Positions 56,251 to 64,000 of a stretch of 64,000 bases of DNA are shown here, piece by piece. Origin of the DNA: Verrucomicrobiales bacterium. Lineage in GTDB: Bacteria; Verrucomicrobiota; Verrucomicrobiia; Verrucomicrobiales; DEV007. The notes beneath the pieces were generated by a model that saw only the letters and a program-made list of their open reading frames with translations, searched no databases and had not been told where the DNA came from. The position numbers and the translations under genes were made by a program. The stretch lies in the NCBI GenBank assembly GCA_016795385.1, contig JAEUHI010000025.1:83859-147858 (forward strand), given 5' to 3'. Numbering within the stretch: the stretch's first letter is position 1; each line of letters begins with the position of its first letter.

Positions 56251-59200
56251 TCAAAGGAGCGTCGCCGGAGCTTCCATTTCCGCCCCACGAAGAATCTGGT
56301 CGATGTAGCTCTCTTCGTCGTCGTACATGAACACCACGTGGTGCGCGAGAAACTCGGCGGGATCGTTGGTGTCGGACCAATGCTCGATCGCACTCCGCCG
56401 CGTCGGCGAAAGGATCCACGATTCCAAGGAGACATCCGGGTCGGCGAGGCGCTCGCTCTCGATTTCCTTGATCGTCCGGTGGAACTGAATCTTTGCATCC
56501 TGAAAGGCACGCGCGTGGCGCAGGCCGTGGGGATCGAGGAAATGGATGTGCTGATGGCTGCCATCGACGAGCCAGAGGATAAAGTCAGGATAAAATCCGC
56601 CCTCCGCGAAGAACGAAATCCCCTTTCCGCGGCTCTGATTCCGCAGCAGATACAGATCCTTTCCGGCGAGGAAGCCGGACTTTTCGCGGCCGACCCACTT
56701 TTCGAGATCCTTGCAAAAGCGCCGCTCGTGTGAGTTGAGCGCGGTCGGCTTGACGGTCAGCTTCAGTTCGCCATCGGCGATGTGAATGAGCGGCTGGTAG
56801 AGGTGGTTCGCGAAATGGATCAGCTCGAGGGAATGGGCGTTGTAGGCGGGGAGTTCCTTCTTTTCCAGCTTCGCCTTGATGACGTTGAGGTCGGTGATGA
56901 GCTGGGTGCGGCTCTTGTCGATCGTCGCCAGATACTCCGTCCGGAGATTTCGGAGGAACTGCGCGTTGTAGGTCTCGCCCGGGTCGTCGAGGATCTGCCG
57001 GATGGTCCGGTATTCCTGAAAGGGCGCGTCGTGTTCGTCGCGGTGGTAATCGTAGAATTTCCGGATGTATTTCAGGACGAGATCAGTGGCGATTTCCTGC
57101 CAGAGGGCGACGTCGCCGAATCCTCGGAATTCCAAAATGCCCGGCGGCAGGTAAAGCTGGTACCAATCCGTCTCGGCGAGGAGATCGCGGACCTGTTGGC
57201 GGTCGATCTCCAGATTGTAGAGGGCGTTCTTCCGCTTGTAGCGGAGTGCTGCGAGGTAGATCGCGTCGTAGTCGAGGAAGCGCCGGTTGTGGGCGCGCAG
57301 GTGTTGCGGAGCCGGGGGCAGGGCGTCGTCGGTCTTGTCGGTCAGTTTGTAGCGCGACTGGAGGCTGCTGAGCCGTCCGAACCAATCCGCGGTGACGAGG
57401 CCGCGCAGCCGCTTCTTTTCGAGAGGCAGCGTCGTCGTTTCCTTGAAGTCCGGCTTCCCCTTCTTCGGCAGGATCACCTTCAGGTCCGTCCGCGCGAGAT
57501 TCTCGATCGTCGGCAGGGTGATCTGCACCTTGTCGCTCTCCCTCAGGACGCCCTCCTCGTCAATGTATTCGCGGAAGGTGTCCATGTAGTCCGCCCGGAT
57601 CCCGAAGACGTTGAGCGTCTCGAGCTCGATGAGGAAATCGGGGTGCACTTCATCATGCAGCACGTTCGAGCGTTTGAGTCCGAAATCCTTCCCCTTCAGG
57701 CGCACTCCGCGACCGAAGAGCTGGATGATCTGCGACCCCTCGTTGCGGCCCACGTTGATCAGCCCCATCGCCGAGACCCGCCAGCAGCTCCAGCCCTCGG
57801 TGAACATCTTCGCCCCGATCAGCACGCGGGTCTTGCTCCGCTCGTCCTTGATCCCGTCGAAGAGCGAGACGCCGAATTCCCGCTCGCTGGCGACGATGGA
57901 GCGATCGTCCGTGTCCGCCGCATCGGCCGCGATGAGATCCCAGAGCTTTTTGCCCTCGCCCACCTTGATGACGCCGAAGTATTCCGTCGACTGCCCCACC
58001 CGCAGGCCGATCTCGCTGATCGATCCGGTGAAATAGTCGGCGTGGAGCGGTGCCGGGTGGGCGCTGTGAAAACAGAGCTCGAGCATGTCGGCATAGAGCC
58101 GCTTCGCAGCGCCCGTTTCGGTGACGGGGTATTGCTGGCGCAGGTAATGGAAGGCACGGGCGAAGACCGCGCCGCCGTCGCCGAACTGCAGTTGATCGCG
58201 CAGGAGGAGATCGAGCGTGCCCACCGCCTCGTTCTCGTTCGCGCAGAAGCGGGCGAAAAAGCGGATCGCCTGGATCACGTCGGTCTCCTCTCGGTTCTCC
58301 TCGTTGTTGCCCTCCTCGACATACTTTTTCTTCCCCGTCACGGAGCCGCCCACGAGGATCATCAAGGGGCTTTCGAGGAGGTAGGGCTTGAATTCTTCGC
58401 GCCGGTCCTCGTAGAGCTTGCACTGCTGGAAGAAACGCGCGAGACAGGCGACGAGGTAGGCGTGCTGGATTTCGGCGGCGTGGGTTCCGGGCCTGCGATC
58501 GTAGTTGAGGATCTCGAATTCCTTGCCGTATCCGTCGTGGTAGAAGCGCTTGTAGGAGTAGTCGAAGAGGATGCTTCGGGCGTAGAGGTCCCCCATCTCC
58601 TGCGCGTTGGTCGCGGAGAGGGAGTTCAGCGACTGGCCGAAGGTTGCGGAAAACTCCAGCGAGAACCCCTCGGCGCATAGGGCCTGGCGGTTTTTGAACT
58701 CGACCTCGCCGGCCAGTCCGCGGTGTCCTTCGTCGATCAGCACGATGTTGTTCGTGCCCAGCTCGGCGATGTCGACCGTGGTGATTCCGCTCTTCTCCTT
58801 CAGCTTGGTGATCTCGATGACCTCGACATAGGGCTGGTTGTCGAAATCGAACTCGGCCTGCCGCCCTTCCTTGGAAAAGCGGCGCGCCGGAATGCCGGAG
58901 AGATGGAGGTCCTCGAGATGCTGGCGCGAGAGGCCCTCGTTCGGGGTGATGAGGAAGATCTTGTTGAACTGCCGCTCGATCTTCCGCTCGCGCAGGTAGT
59001 GGCGCAGTTGGAGGTGCTGGCAATGCATCACCAACGTCTTTCCTGATCCCGTGGCCGCCCAGATCGCGAGTTTGTGCAGATCGTCGGGCTGGAATTTGGG
59101 GATCGTGAGCCGTTTCCGTTCACGCTCGCCCAATCCCTCGAAGCGCTCGTTGAATTCCCGCCGGTATTCGTTGAGGCGGTTCAGCAGTTCGCTGCTCTGG

Positions 59201-59565
59201 TCGCGTTTCCCGCGCGTCCAGTAATCGACGTAGTACTCCGTGAAGAGGAGGATCAGGTATTGGAAGGGCAGCGGGTAGATCTCGCGGTTCTCGCGGAGAT
59301 TGCGCCGGCGGGTGATGGACTGCCAGTGGGTGAAGATGTTGAGATCATAGGCGACCAACTCGTCTGCGGTGATGGCGCAGCCGGGATTGGCGGCGAGGAT
59401 GGCCTCAAGGGCGCGGCGGTAGTGGAAGACATTCTGCTCGTCCCAGCCGGGCTCGCACGATTTGAGCGCCTCGTTCAGCGTGGTGAAGCCCGCCTCATAG
59501 TCGGCGAAGCCGAGCTGGTGGACCATCCAGTGGGCGAGGACGAGGCGTTGTTTGATCTGGGACAT
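56251..59565 (-). CDS. DEAD/DEAH-box helicase with C-terminal nuclease-like domain (restriction subunit R-like)
   Basis: From ATG 59565 the protein has 1104 residues. The helicase part has P-loop WAATGSGKT (residues 169-177), Walker B IDEGHRG (DEGH 278-281), motif III EFSATFG and motif VI-like [12 protein letters not shown]. The C-terminal part shows [14 protein letters not shown] and [12 protein letters not shown], a PD-(D/E)XK-like nuclease pattern as in type III Res subunits. It is expected to move along and cut unmodified or foreign DNA. The gene lies four bases after the DUF262 gene, the third member of a mod-DUF262-helicase operon. Confidence 0.88.
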   Translation of the reverse strand: MSQIKQRLVLAHWMVHQLGFADYEAGFTTLNEALKSCEPGWDEQNVFHYRRALEAILAANPGCAITADELVAYDLNIFTHWQSITRRRNLRENREIYPLPFQYLILLFTEYYVDYWTRGKRDQSSELLNRLNEYRREFNERFEGLGERERKRLTIPKFQPDDLHKLAIWAATGSGKTLVMHCQHLQLRHYLRERKIERQFNKIFLITPNEGLSRQHLEDLHLSGIPARRFSKEGRQAEFDFDNQPYVEVIEITKLKEKSGITTVDIAELGTNNIVLIDEGHRGLAGEVEFKNRQALCAEGFSLEFSATFGQSLNSLSATNAQEMGDLYARSILFDYSYKRFYHDGYGKEFEILNYDRRPGTHAAEIQHAYLVACLARFFQQCKLYEDRREEFKPYLLESPLMILVGGSVTGKKKYVEEGNNEENREETDVIQAIRFFARFCANENEAVGTLDLLLRDQLQFGDGGAVFARAFHYLRQQYPVTETGAAKRLYADMLELCFHSAHPAPLHADYFTGSISEIGLRVGQSTEYFGVIKVGEGKKLWDLIAADAADTDDRSIVASEREFGVSLFDGIKDERSKTRVLIGAKMFTEGWSCWRVSAMGLINVGRNEGSQIIQLFGRGVRLKGKDFGLKRSNVLHDEVHPDFLIELETLNVFGIRADYMDTFREYIDEEGVLRESDKVQITLPTIENLARTDLKVILPKKGKPDFKETTTLPLEKKRLRGLVTADWFGRLSSLQSRYKLTDKTDDALPPAPQHLRAHNRRFLDYDAIYLAALRYKRKNALYNLEIDRQQVRDLLAETDWYQLYLPPGILEFRGFGDVALWQEIATDLVLKYIRKFYDYHRDEHDAPFQEYRTIRQILDDPGETYNAQFLRNLRTEYLATIDKSRTQLITDLNVIKAKLEKKELPAYNAHSLELIHFANHLYQPLIHIADGELKLTVKPTALNSHERRFCKDLEKWVGREKSGFLAGKDLYLLRNQSRGKGISFFAEGGFYPDFILWLVDGSHQHIHFLDPHGLRHARAFQDAKIQFHRTIKEIESERLADPDVSLESWILSPTRRSAIEHWSDTNDPAEFLAHHVVFMYDDEESYIDQILRGAEMEAPATLL

Positions 59566-59569
59566 GGTT

Positions 59570-61285
59570 CTAATGGTTCGCGAGCTCGGCAAGCTCCAGG
59601 AAACTCTTGATGAAATTGAGAAATTCCGTGTGTCGCTGTTCGATCTTGTGGGAACACCATGGCTCATCACATCCGTCGACCCCACAGGGACTCTCAATCA
59701 ATTCCGCAACCTTGCGATGTTGGGACAGCGAAGAGTTCCGGAAGCGCTTGGCCTTTTCGGCGGGATGCGTGTTTCCGAGAGATGTGTTCCACCCTTGGGT
59801 GAGCAGAAGGAAATTGCCGACATTGTTGAGGCAATCCCTTTGAAAGGATTCCGGGTATTCCGTCCAGTCAGGATTCTGGGGAGCCACATGTTCGATCGTG
59901 GTACTCACGGATTTGTGATTGAAGGCGTTGATATACTCCGCCGGCGAGATCGTCCGGTCGTGCCGGTCACGCGATTGATTCTCCTGCTTCCAAAGCAGGA
60001 AGCGCGTCTCGGCGTCGTAATGTGAGATCCTTTCGTAGTAGCCGAGAACGACCTCGTTGAAGTCATCGTATCCCCGAAAGCCGCGTCGGCTGCATTCCTC
60101 CATGTAAGCGCAAAAGGAGCCCAGATCCCGATCTGGATTGCGATGAAAGTCGTTCGCCATCCGGATCAAGTCATCGACGTTGCGCGATTTGCCGTGTCTG
60201 AACGCCATCTTGAACAGGGTGAGGGCGGTGTGGCGGAGAAGCTCCTGCAATCGCGGGTCCCTGTGAAGTTGTCCGGGGAAATGACGGTTCAGCACCAGCA
60301 ATAGCGGCCAGGCGGAGCCGCGATCGAGAATAACCGGATCCGCCAGACGCTCTTCCGTTTTGATCAGCTCGATAAGGAGTTTGACGTCCTCAAAAGTCCC
60401 CGTCAGCTCGCGCGCAAATCGCTGGATCGTCTCGAGTTTCCGGGACGACTCGGGAAATTTGGCCAGTTCCTTGGCGAGGCCCTCCGTCGCCCCGTCGTGG
60501 CGATGGGGTGAGAAGGCGGCCACATGATAGCGGAGCACGTCGTTCTCATCCAGAAGTTCGAGTTCCTCGCTGATCCGGTAGATCTTCTCGAACTGCCTTT
60601 CGATCAGCGATATCTGGTAGTTGTCCTCCTGCCCTTCCGAATGGAGGAAGGTCTGATACATGAGATATGACTTGAGCAACTCCAAGGCGCTCAGGTTCTT
60701 GCCCCGGTTGTTCTGCAGGGTGAAAATCTGGGTCGCTTGGACTTTGTCCTTCACTTCGAATTCGGTGACATTGGCCCGATGAATGGTTTCGGCCCATGAA
60801 TGAAGTTTGGCGGTTTCCAGTGCCGTGAAGTGCCTGGCAAAGAACTTCCAAGCGTTGAGGATCAGGCGTCCCGACTTGGTTTCACTTCGATGGTCCTGCA
60901 CGCCAGCCCGCAGATTTTCGAGGATCTGCTGATCCGGGCTGACCGTAAGGAAACGAGGCTCCACCGAGGGGGCCAGATAAAGATCGAACCATGGTTGAAA
61001 CTCCTGCCGCTCCTTCGGGCCGAGGCGGTCGCGCAGCGCGATGAAGAAAATCATGATGGTCGTGAGGCGTTGCTGCCCATCGATCACCAGCCTCCGCCCG
61101 TCACCCTTCTCAAAAAGGAAATGCCCGAGGTAATAGGATTTTCCTGCCGGGTGATCCTCCAAGTCGCTCAGGAAGTCCTTCAGTTGATCATCGCCCCAGC
61201 TGTAGGCCCGCTGATACGACGGCACGGCATAATGCCGTTCCGCCCGAAAAAGGTCGGCGAAAATCGAGGTGGCAGTGGAGTCCAT
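59570..61285 (-). CDS. DUF262/DUF1524 (GmrSD-like) protein
   Basis: From ATG 61285 the protein has 571 residues. The N-terminal DUF262 shows VPSYQRAYSW (residues 21-30) and VIDGQQRLTTIM (67-78), the ParB/Srx-like NTPase signature. The C-terminal DUF1524 HNH-type nuclease shows IEHVAPQNP (His about 466) and LNNVGNFLLL (Asn about 488). A Cys/His-rich tail (CGVDGCDEPWCSHKIEQRH) follows. The GmrSD relatives cut modified phage DNA. It sits between a truncated methyltransferase gene and the helicase gene. Confidence 0.9.
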   Translation of the reverse strand: MDSTATSIFADLFRAERHYAVPSYQRAYSWGDDQLKDFLSDLEDHPAGKSYYLGHFLFEKGDGRRLVIDGQQRLTTIMIFFIALRDRLGPKERQEFQPWFDLYLAPSVEPRFLTVSPDQQILENLRAGVQDHRSETKSGRLILNAWKFFARHFTALETAKLHSWAETIHRANVTEFEVKDKVQATQIFTLQNNRGKNLSALELLKSYLMYQTFLHSEGQEDNYQISLIERQFEKIYRISEELELLDENDVLRYHVAAFSPHRHDGATEGLAKELAKFPESSRKLETIQRFARELTGTFEDVKLLIELIKTEERLADPVILDRGSAWPLLLVLNRHFPGQLHRDPRLQELLRHTALTLFKMAFRHGKSRNVDDLIRMANDFHRNPDRDLGSFCAYMEECSRRGFRGYDDFNEVVLGYYERISHYDAETRFLLWKQENQSRDRHDRTISPAEYINAFNHKSVSTTIEHVAPQNPDWTEYPESFQRDCLNNVGNFLLLTQGWNTSLGNTHPAEKAKRFRNSSLSQHRKVAELIESPCGVDGCDEPWCSHKIEQRHTEFLNFIKSFLELAELANH

Positions 61286-61305
61286 GGTCCTCGCCCGAAA
61301 GTTAA

Positions 61306-62772
61306 TCAATCCTCCGGATTCCCCGTGTTCTCGAACATGCGCTCGTAGAAGACCTCCTCGATGCAGTGGATTTTGCTGTGGGGATCTTCGAGGGTGTGGT
61401 CGCCGTTCACGTAGATGGCGTGGTATTCGGTGTCGGCGGGGTTGATGCGCAGCTTCGCGGTGACGAAGGTCTTCAGATCGGCGTTGGTGGTGACGGGCCA
61501 ATCGCTCTCGCCGGCGAGCTTGCGCCAGAGGATGAGGACGGTGTGGCCCTCGGGATTCGTGCCCTCGATGGTGAGGAAACCGGAGCGGACGCGGACCTCG
61601 CGGACGGTGAGGCCGAGCAGGTAGTGGAAGGTCTCGACGAGATCAACGACGCGCGCCTCGGCGCGGCCGGTGTGGGGATCGTGGATCTTGAGCTGGCAGC
61701 CCCAGGGATCGCGGAAGCGGTCGAGATTGAGTAGGTGGCCGCGCGTCTCCACGTCGAGCAGGTAGCTGAAGAGGTATTCTTCGCGGACCCGGTCGTCGAG
61801 TCCGAGCAGATCCGGGGTGCGGTCCTCGCCGAGGTCGAGGTTGTTCAGCGCGTCCTCGTAGGATTCGAGTCGGAGATACTTGAAGGCGTGGGAGACGCCG
61901 GTCTCCGGAGCGGTGGGTTTGCCTTCGCGCCAATCGGCGGAGTAGACGACCTTCTGGATGCGGGGTTTGAGAACGGTGTCGAAGTGGTCGCCCATTTCGA
62001 CGAGGAGGTATTTTGACCTCCACCCCTTCTCACGATTGTAGGTTATTACTGACTCGCCAGAGGTTCCTGAACCTGCAAAAAAGTCGCAAAATAGACTATT
62101 TCCAAGCGATGTGTGATCACAGAATCGCTTTGGAAGAGTCGTCGGCTTAGGTCCGCCAAATACACGTGAACGCCCAAAGATCCGTTCAAGCTCCTTTTCT
62201 CCGTCGGTGTAATCAACTACGATCGACTTTGCAACGTTAGTTTCGACTTCATTGAGAAAACTTTTACGCTGTGGAATCTTCGTTTCGTCTTCACCCCAGG
62301 CGATACGGTGGTCTGCCGCCAAATCAACAAAACAACTGTTTTGATTGCCATGCCGGAGATACGGCCATCGCCAGCCTGTTTTTGGAGGAGGGCACTCTTT
62401 CTGCGTTATTGGGTGGATCGGGCGATAGAAGCGAAAAGTTGGCGAGTTTGGATCCCGAAACTCTGCCTTTTGCGAATCTTCTTTCACTTGAGGCAGTGAT
62501 GTGTCAACTTCTCGCCACACCCAGATCATAGCATTAGCTTCTTTTGCCTTGCTATCTGGTATTAGCTTTCCGGAAGCGTTTCGGTACTCAGCGCGATTGT
62601 AATTGTAAATCCCTCTCCATTCATCGTTCTCCTCACCGACATCCCGTAGTTCCTCTTTGTGTTTCTTGTATAACTTTCTTAATTCGGCTTCAACTTTTGA
62701 CGCAGGCGGGAATTCCTTGCGAAGTGCCGTTACAACGTCGACTATCTCTTTAAGGCCTGGTTTAGAAGCCAT
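61306..62772 (-). pseudogene. C-terminal part of a type III Mod-like DNA methyltransferase, truncated at an IS
   Basis: The 488 residues hold a beta-class SAM motif I, FCDFFAGSGTSGESVI (about 228-243), preceded by PKPTTLPKRFCDHTSLG. The catalytic DPPY motif, which precedes motif I in this class, is absent, so the 5' part is missing. The ATG at 62772-62770 lies inside the left inverted repeat of the adjoining IS element. Bases from about 62015 to 62765 are visibly AT-richer (42 percent GC counted over 62041-62100) than the rest (62 percent over 61921-61980), so the gene is a mosaic. A methyltransferase activity is not expected. It is followed 20 bases later by the DUF262 gene. Confidence 0.75.
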
Positions 62773-62781
62773 CTCATAAAT
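62765..62781 (+). repeat. Left inverted repeat of the IS5-family element
   Basis: 17 bases, exactly mirrored at 63582-63598. It contains, on the minus strand, the ATG used by the truncated mod frame. Confidence 0.88.
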
Positions 62782-62805
62782 ATCACTTGTACTCTGTATA
62801 AGGTG

Positions 62806-62811
62806 TATAAT
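62806..62811 (+). promoter_or_regulatory. Probable -10 box of the transposase
   Basis: A perfect TATAAT nine bases before the transposase ATG (62820). No good -35 box stands 16-18 bases upstream. The short distance would give a nearly leaderless message. Confidence 0.35.
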
Positions 62812-62819
62812 GATTATGG

Positions 62820-63589
62820 ATGGACCTCACCGACAAGCAATGGGACATCGTCAAAACCATCCTTCCACCCGATCCAGTGAGAGAGGACGGTCGCGGCAGG
62901 CCGTGGACGGATCAGCGCACCAATCTCAACGGAATACTTTGGATATTGCGAACCGGTGCGCCTTGGGCGGACCTGCCAGAGCGATACGGGAGTTATCAGA
63001 CGGTTCATCGACGATTTCAACGGTGGAGGAAGGAGGGATTTTTCGAGGATCTTCTCGTGGCGCTTGCGGAGGACCTTCGAGAACGGGGAGGACTCAACCT
63101 GGAAGAATGCTTCATCGACGGGACTTTCGTTTCGGCGAAAAAAGGGGGCGCCAAGTCGGGAAGACCAAGCGGGGCAAAGGAACCAAGATCATGGCAATCG
63201 TTGACGGCAATGGTCTTCCTGTCGCCGGAAGGACAGAAAGCGCTTCGCCGGCTGAAGTGACCTTGGTCGAAGACACCCTCGATTGTCTCTGGGTTCCGGT
63301 TTATCCGAAGCGGCTCATCGGCGACAAAGCTTACGACAGCGATCCGCTCGACGAGGAACTTGCCGAGCAATACGGAACCGAAATGATTGCACCGAACCGG
63401 AGGAACCGGATTCGCCGCACGCAGGATGGAAGGCCGCTCCGGCGATACAAACGCCGTTGGAAGGTGGAGCGGCTTTTTGCCTGGCTCCACAACTTCCGCC
63501 GCCTCGTTGTCCGATGGGAATATCATGCTGAAAACTTCACCGCATTCTTCTATCTCGGATGTGCAATTATCCTGCTCAGGCATTTATGA
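62820..63589 (+). CDS. IS5-family (IS427-type) transposase, joined by -1 frameshift
   Basis: The first frame starts [19 protein letters not shown] and runs to 63260. The second continues [20 protein letters not shown] to the stop at 63587-63589. They overlap in the run A6G5 (63138-63148), where reading AAA AAA GGG then slipping back one base gives AKKGG followed by RQVGKTKRG, the expected family sequence. This fits programmed -1 frameshifting, as known for IS427-type elements. The DDE core is visible in [20 protein letters not shown] and [14 protein letters not shown]. Confidence 0.85.
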
Positions 63590-63598
63590 GATGGCTTC
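63582..63598 (-). repeat. Right inverted repeat of the IS5-family element
   Basis: 17 bases, exactly mirroring the left end. It contains, on the plus strand, the stop of the transposase and the ATG of the next small frame (63586-63588). Confidence 0.88.
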
Positions 63599-63861
63599 TA
63601 ACAGAAGAGACTGGTGAAAGGTGTGATCCACTTTTCCGCTGGGTGTTTCTGATCTTTCTAATAGTGCTTTTTGTTTGGACCTCTCACGTTTATCTGAGTC
63701 GTTCGCCGGTTGATTGGACTGACTACGGTCGGGGGATTACTGTCCCTGTGATGCTGGTTTTGAATCATCTCGCTTTTGCATTTTCGTGGTCATGCAAGCG
63801 CAGAATCTTTTTTCGGATTCTTGCAATTTCGGGGCTCCTTATTGGAAGCTTGATTATTTAG
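63586..63861 (+). CDS. Small membrane protein of unknown function
   Basis: The 91-residue frame has three hydrophobic segments ([47 protein letters not shown]) and AT-richer composition than the backbone. The first available ATG lies in the right IS end and overlaps the transposase stop, so the original start has probably been replaced. It could be a remnant. Confidence 0.4.
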   Translation: MRWLLTEETGERCDPLFRWVFLIFLIVLFVWTSHVYLSRSPVDWTDYGRGITVPVMLVLNHLAFAFSWSCKRRIFFRILAISGLLIGSLII

Positions 63862-63869
63862 GCTCTCTT

Positions 63870-64000
63870 TCAGATGTGCAGGAGTGATTCCTGCCTGAGT
63901 TTGAGGTAGAGGTATTCGAGGGAGCGGATGCCGCGGGCCTTGAAGATGATGCGGCTCACGGTGCTGTTGAAGGATTCGATCCTGGCGTTGGTGATGCGGT
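63870..64000 (-). CDS. C-terminal part of an ISL3-like transposase, cut by window edge
   Basis: The frame (43 residues, open at 64000) ends RITNARIESFNSTVSRIIF and SLEYLYLKLRQESLLHI, the closing pattern of ISL3-family DDE transposases. Only the 3' end is in the window; the terminal repeat should lie just downstream of the stop but is not identified. Confidence 0.7.
   Translation of the reverse strand, partial: RITNARIESFNSTVSRIIFKARGIRSLEYLYLKLRQESLLHI

Larger units (their letters stand above)
62765..63598 (+). mobile_element. Complete IS5-family (IS427-type) insertion sequence
   Basis: The 834-base element is bounded by perfect 17-base inverted repeats (GAAGCCATCTCATAAAT at 62765-62781 and its complement at 63582-63598). 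TA on both sides (62763-62764 and 63599-63600) is the probable target duplication. It carries one transposase spread over two frames. It lies at the 5' end of the truncated mod gene. Confidence 0.88.

Noticed and set aside
62761..63604. Four-base target duplication for the IS (TTAG/CTAA)
   Set aside because: The two sides are complements rather than direct repeats; only TA is a true direct duplication.
63601..63870. Right flank of the IS as the missing 5' part of the mod gene
   Set aside because: Removing the IS and one TA and continuing the mod frame meets a TGA codon after about 25 codons; no DPPY motif is found there.

Overview
The window comes from a GC-rich Gram-negative bacterium, most likely a member of the Verrucomicrobiota. 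This is inferred, not proven. The evidence is a pair of planctomycete/verrucomicrobial-type proteins (a PSCyt1-DUF1549-DUF1553 cytochrome and a DUF1501 protein), a c-type cytochrome domain fused to a DUF2231-like membrane domain, system II cytochrome c maturation (ResB/CcsA), ADP-heptose genes for an LPS core, and a complete-looking set of single-copy housekeeping genes.

Layout. 1-2.7 kb: infC (cut by the window edge) and thrS, leftward. 2.9-15.3 kb: a leftward respiratory complex I operon, nuoD to nuoN, without nuoA, nuoB or nuoC. It is headed by a perfect TGTGA-N6-TCACA palindrome and carries heptamer repeat arrays in three of its gaps. 15.5-19.7 kb: small envelope proteins, eno with an FtsB-like gene, and an FkbM methyltransferase. 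19.7-24.3 kb: pheA and then scpA and scpB, which are split by an AbiEi/AbiEii toxin-antitoxin pair. 24.4-31.1 kb: a TRIC-type channel, ccsA, resB, a lipoprotein and a large membrane cytochrome. 31.3-38.1 kb: a dynamin-like GTPase, gmhA and hldA, a thioredoxin-TPR protein with a zinc-less MsrB, xerC and a DUF4912-like gene. 38.2-41.9 kb: hisF, a pseudopilin and a two-component system. 41.9-48.8 kb: the DUF1501 and DUF1549/DUF1553 genes, separated by a FitAB-type toxin-antitoxin pair, then a membrane-anchored hydrolase with a probable frameshift. 48.9-53.8 kb: an uncharacterised acidic protein, mgtE, an exported protein and an L-lactate permease. 53.8-56.2 kb: an AbrB-VapC pair and pgi. 56.2-64 kb: a restriction-like island made of a truncated DNA methyltransferase, a DUF262/DUF1524 nuclease and a large helicase-nuclease. 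It is bounded by a complete IS5-family (IS427-type) element and the end of an ISL3-like transposase.

The backbone genes serve energy conservation (complex I, cytochrome c assembly, lactate uptake, glycolysis), translation, and chromosome and cell-division maintenance. Accessory genes sit between them: three toxin-antitoxin modules and one restriction-type island. No tRNA, rRNA or CRISPR array was seen, and no gap longer than 300 bases lacks a gene. The points I rate highest are the mod*-DUF262-helicase operon next to the IS, the AbiE cassette inside scpAB, the shared ATTGTATACAAT palindrome, and the heptamer arrays in the nuo operon.
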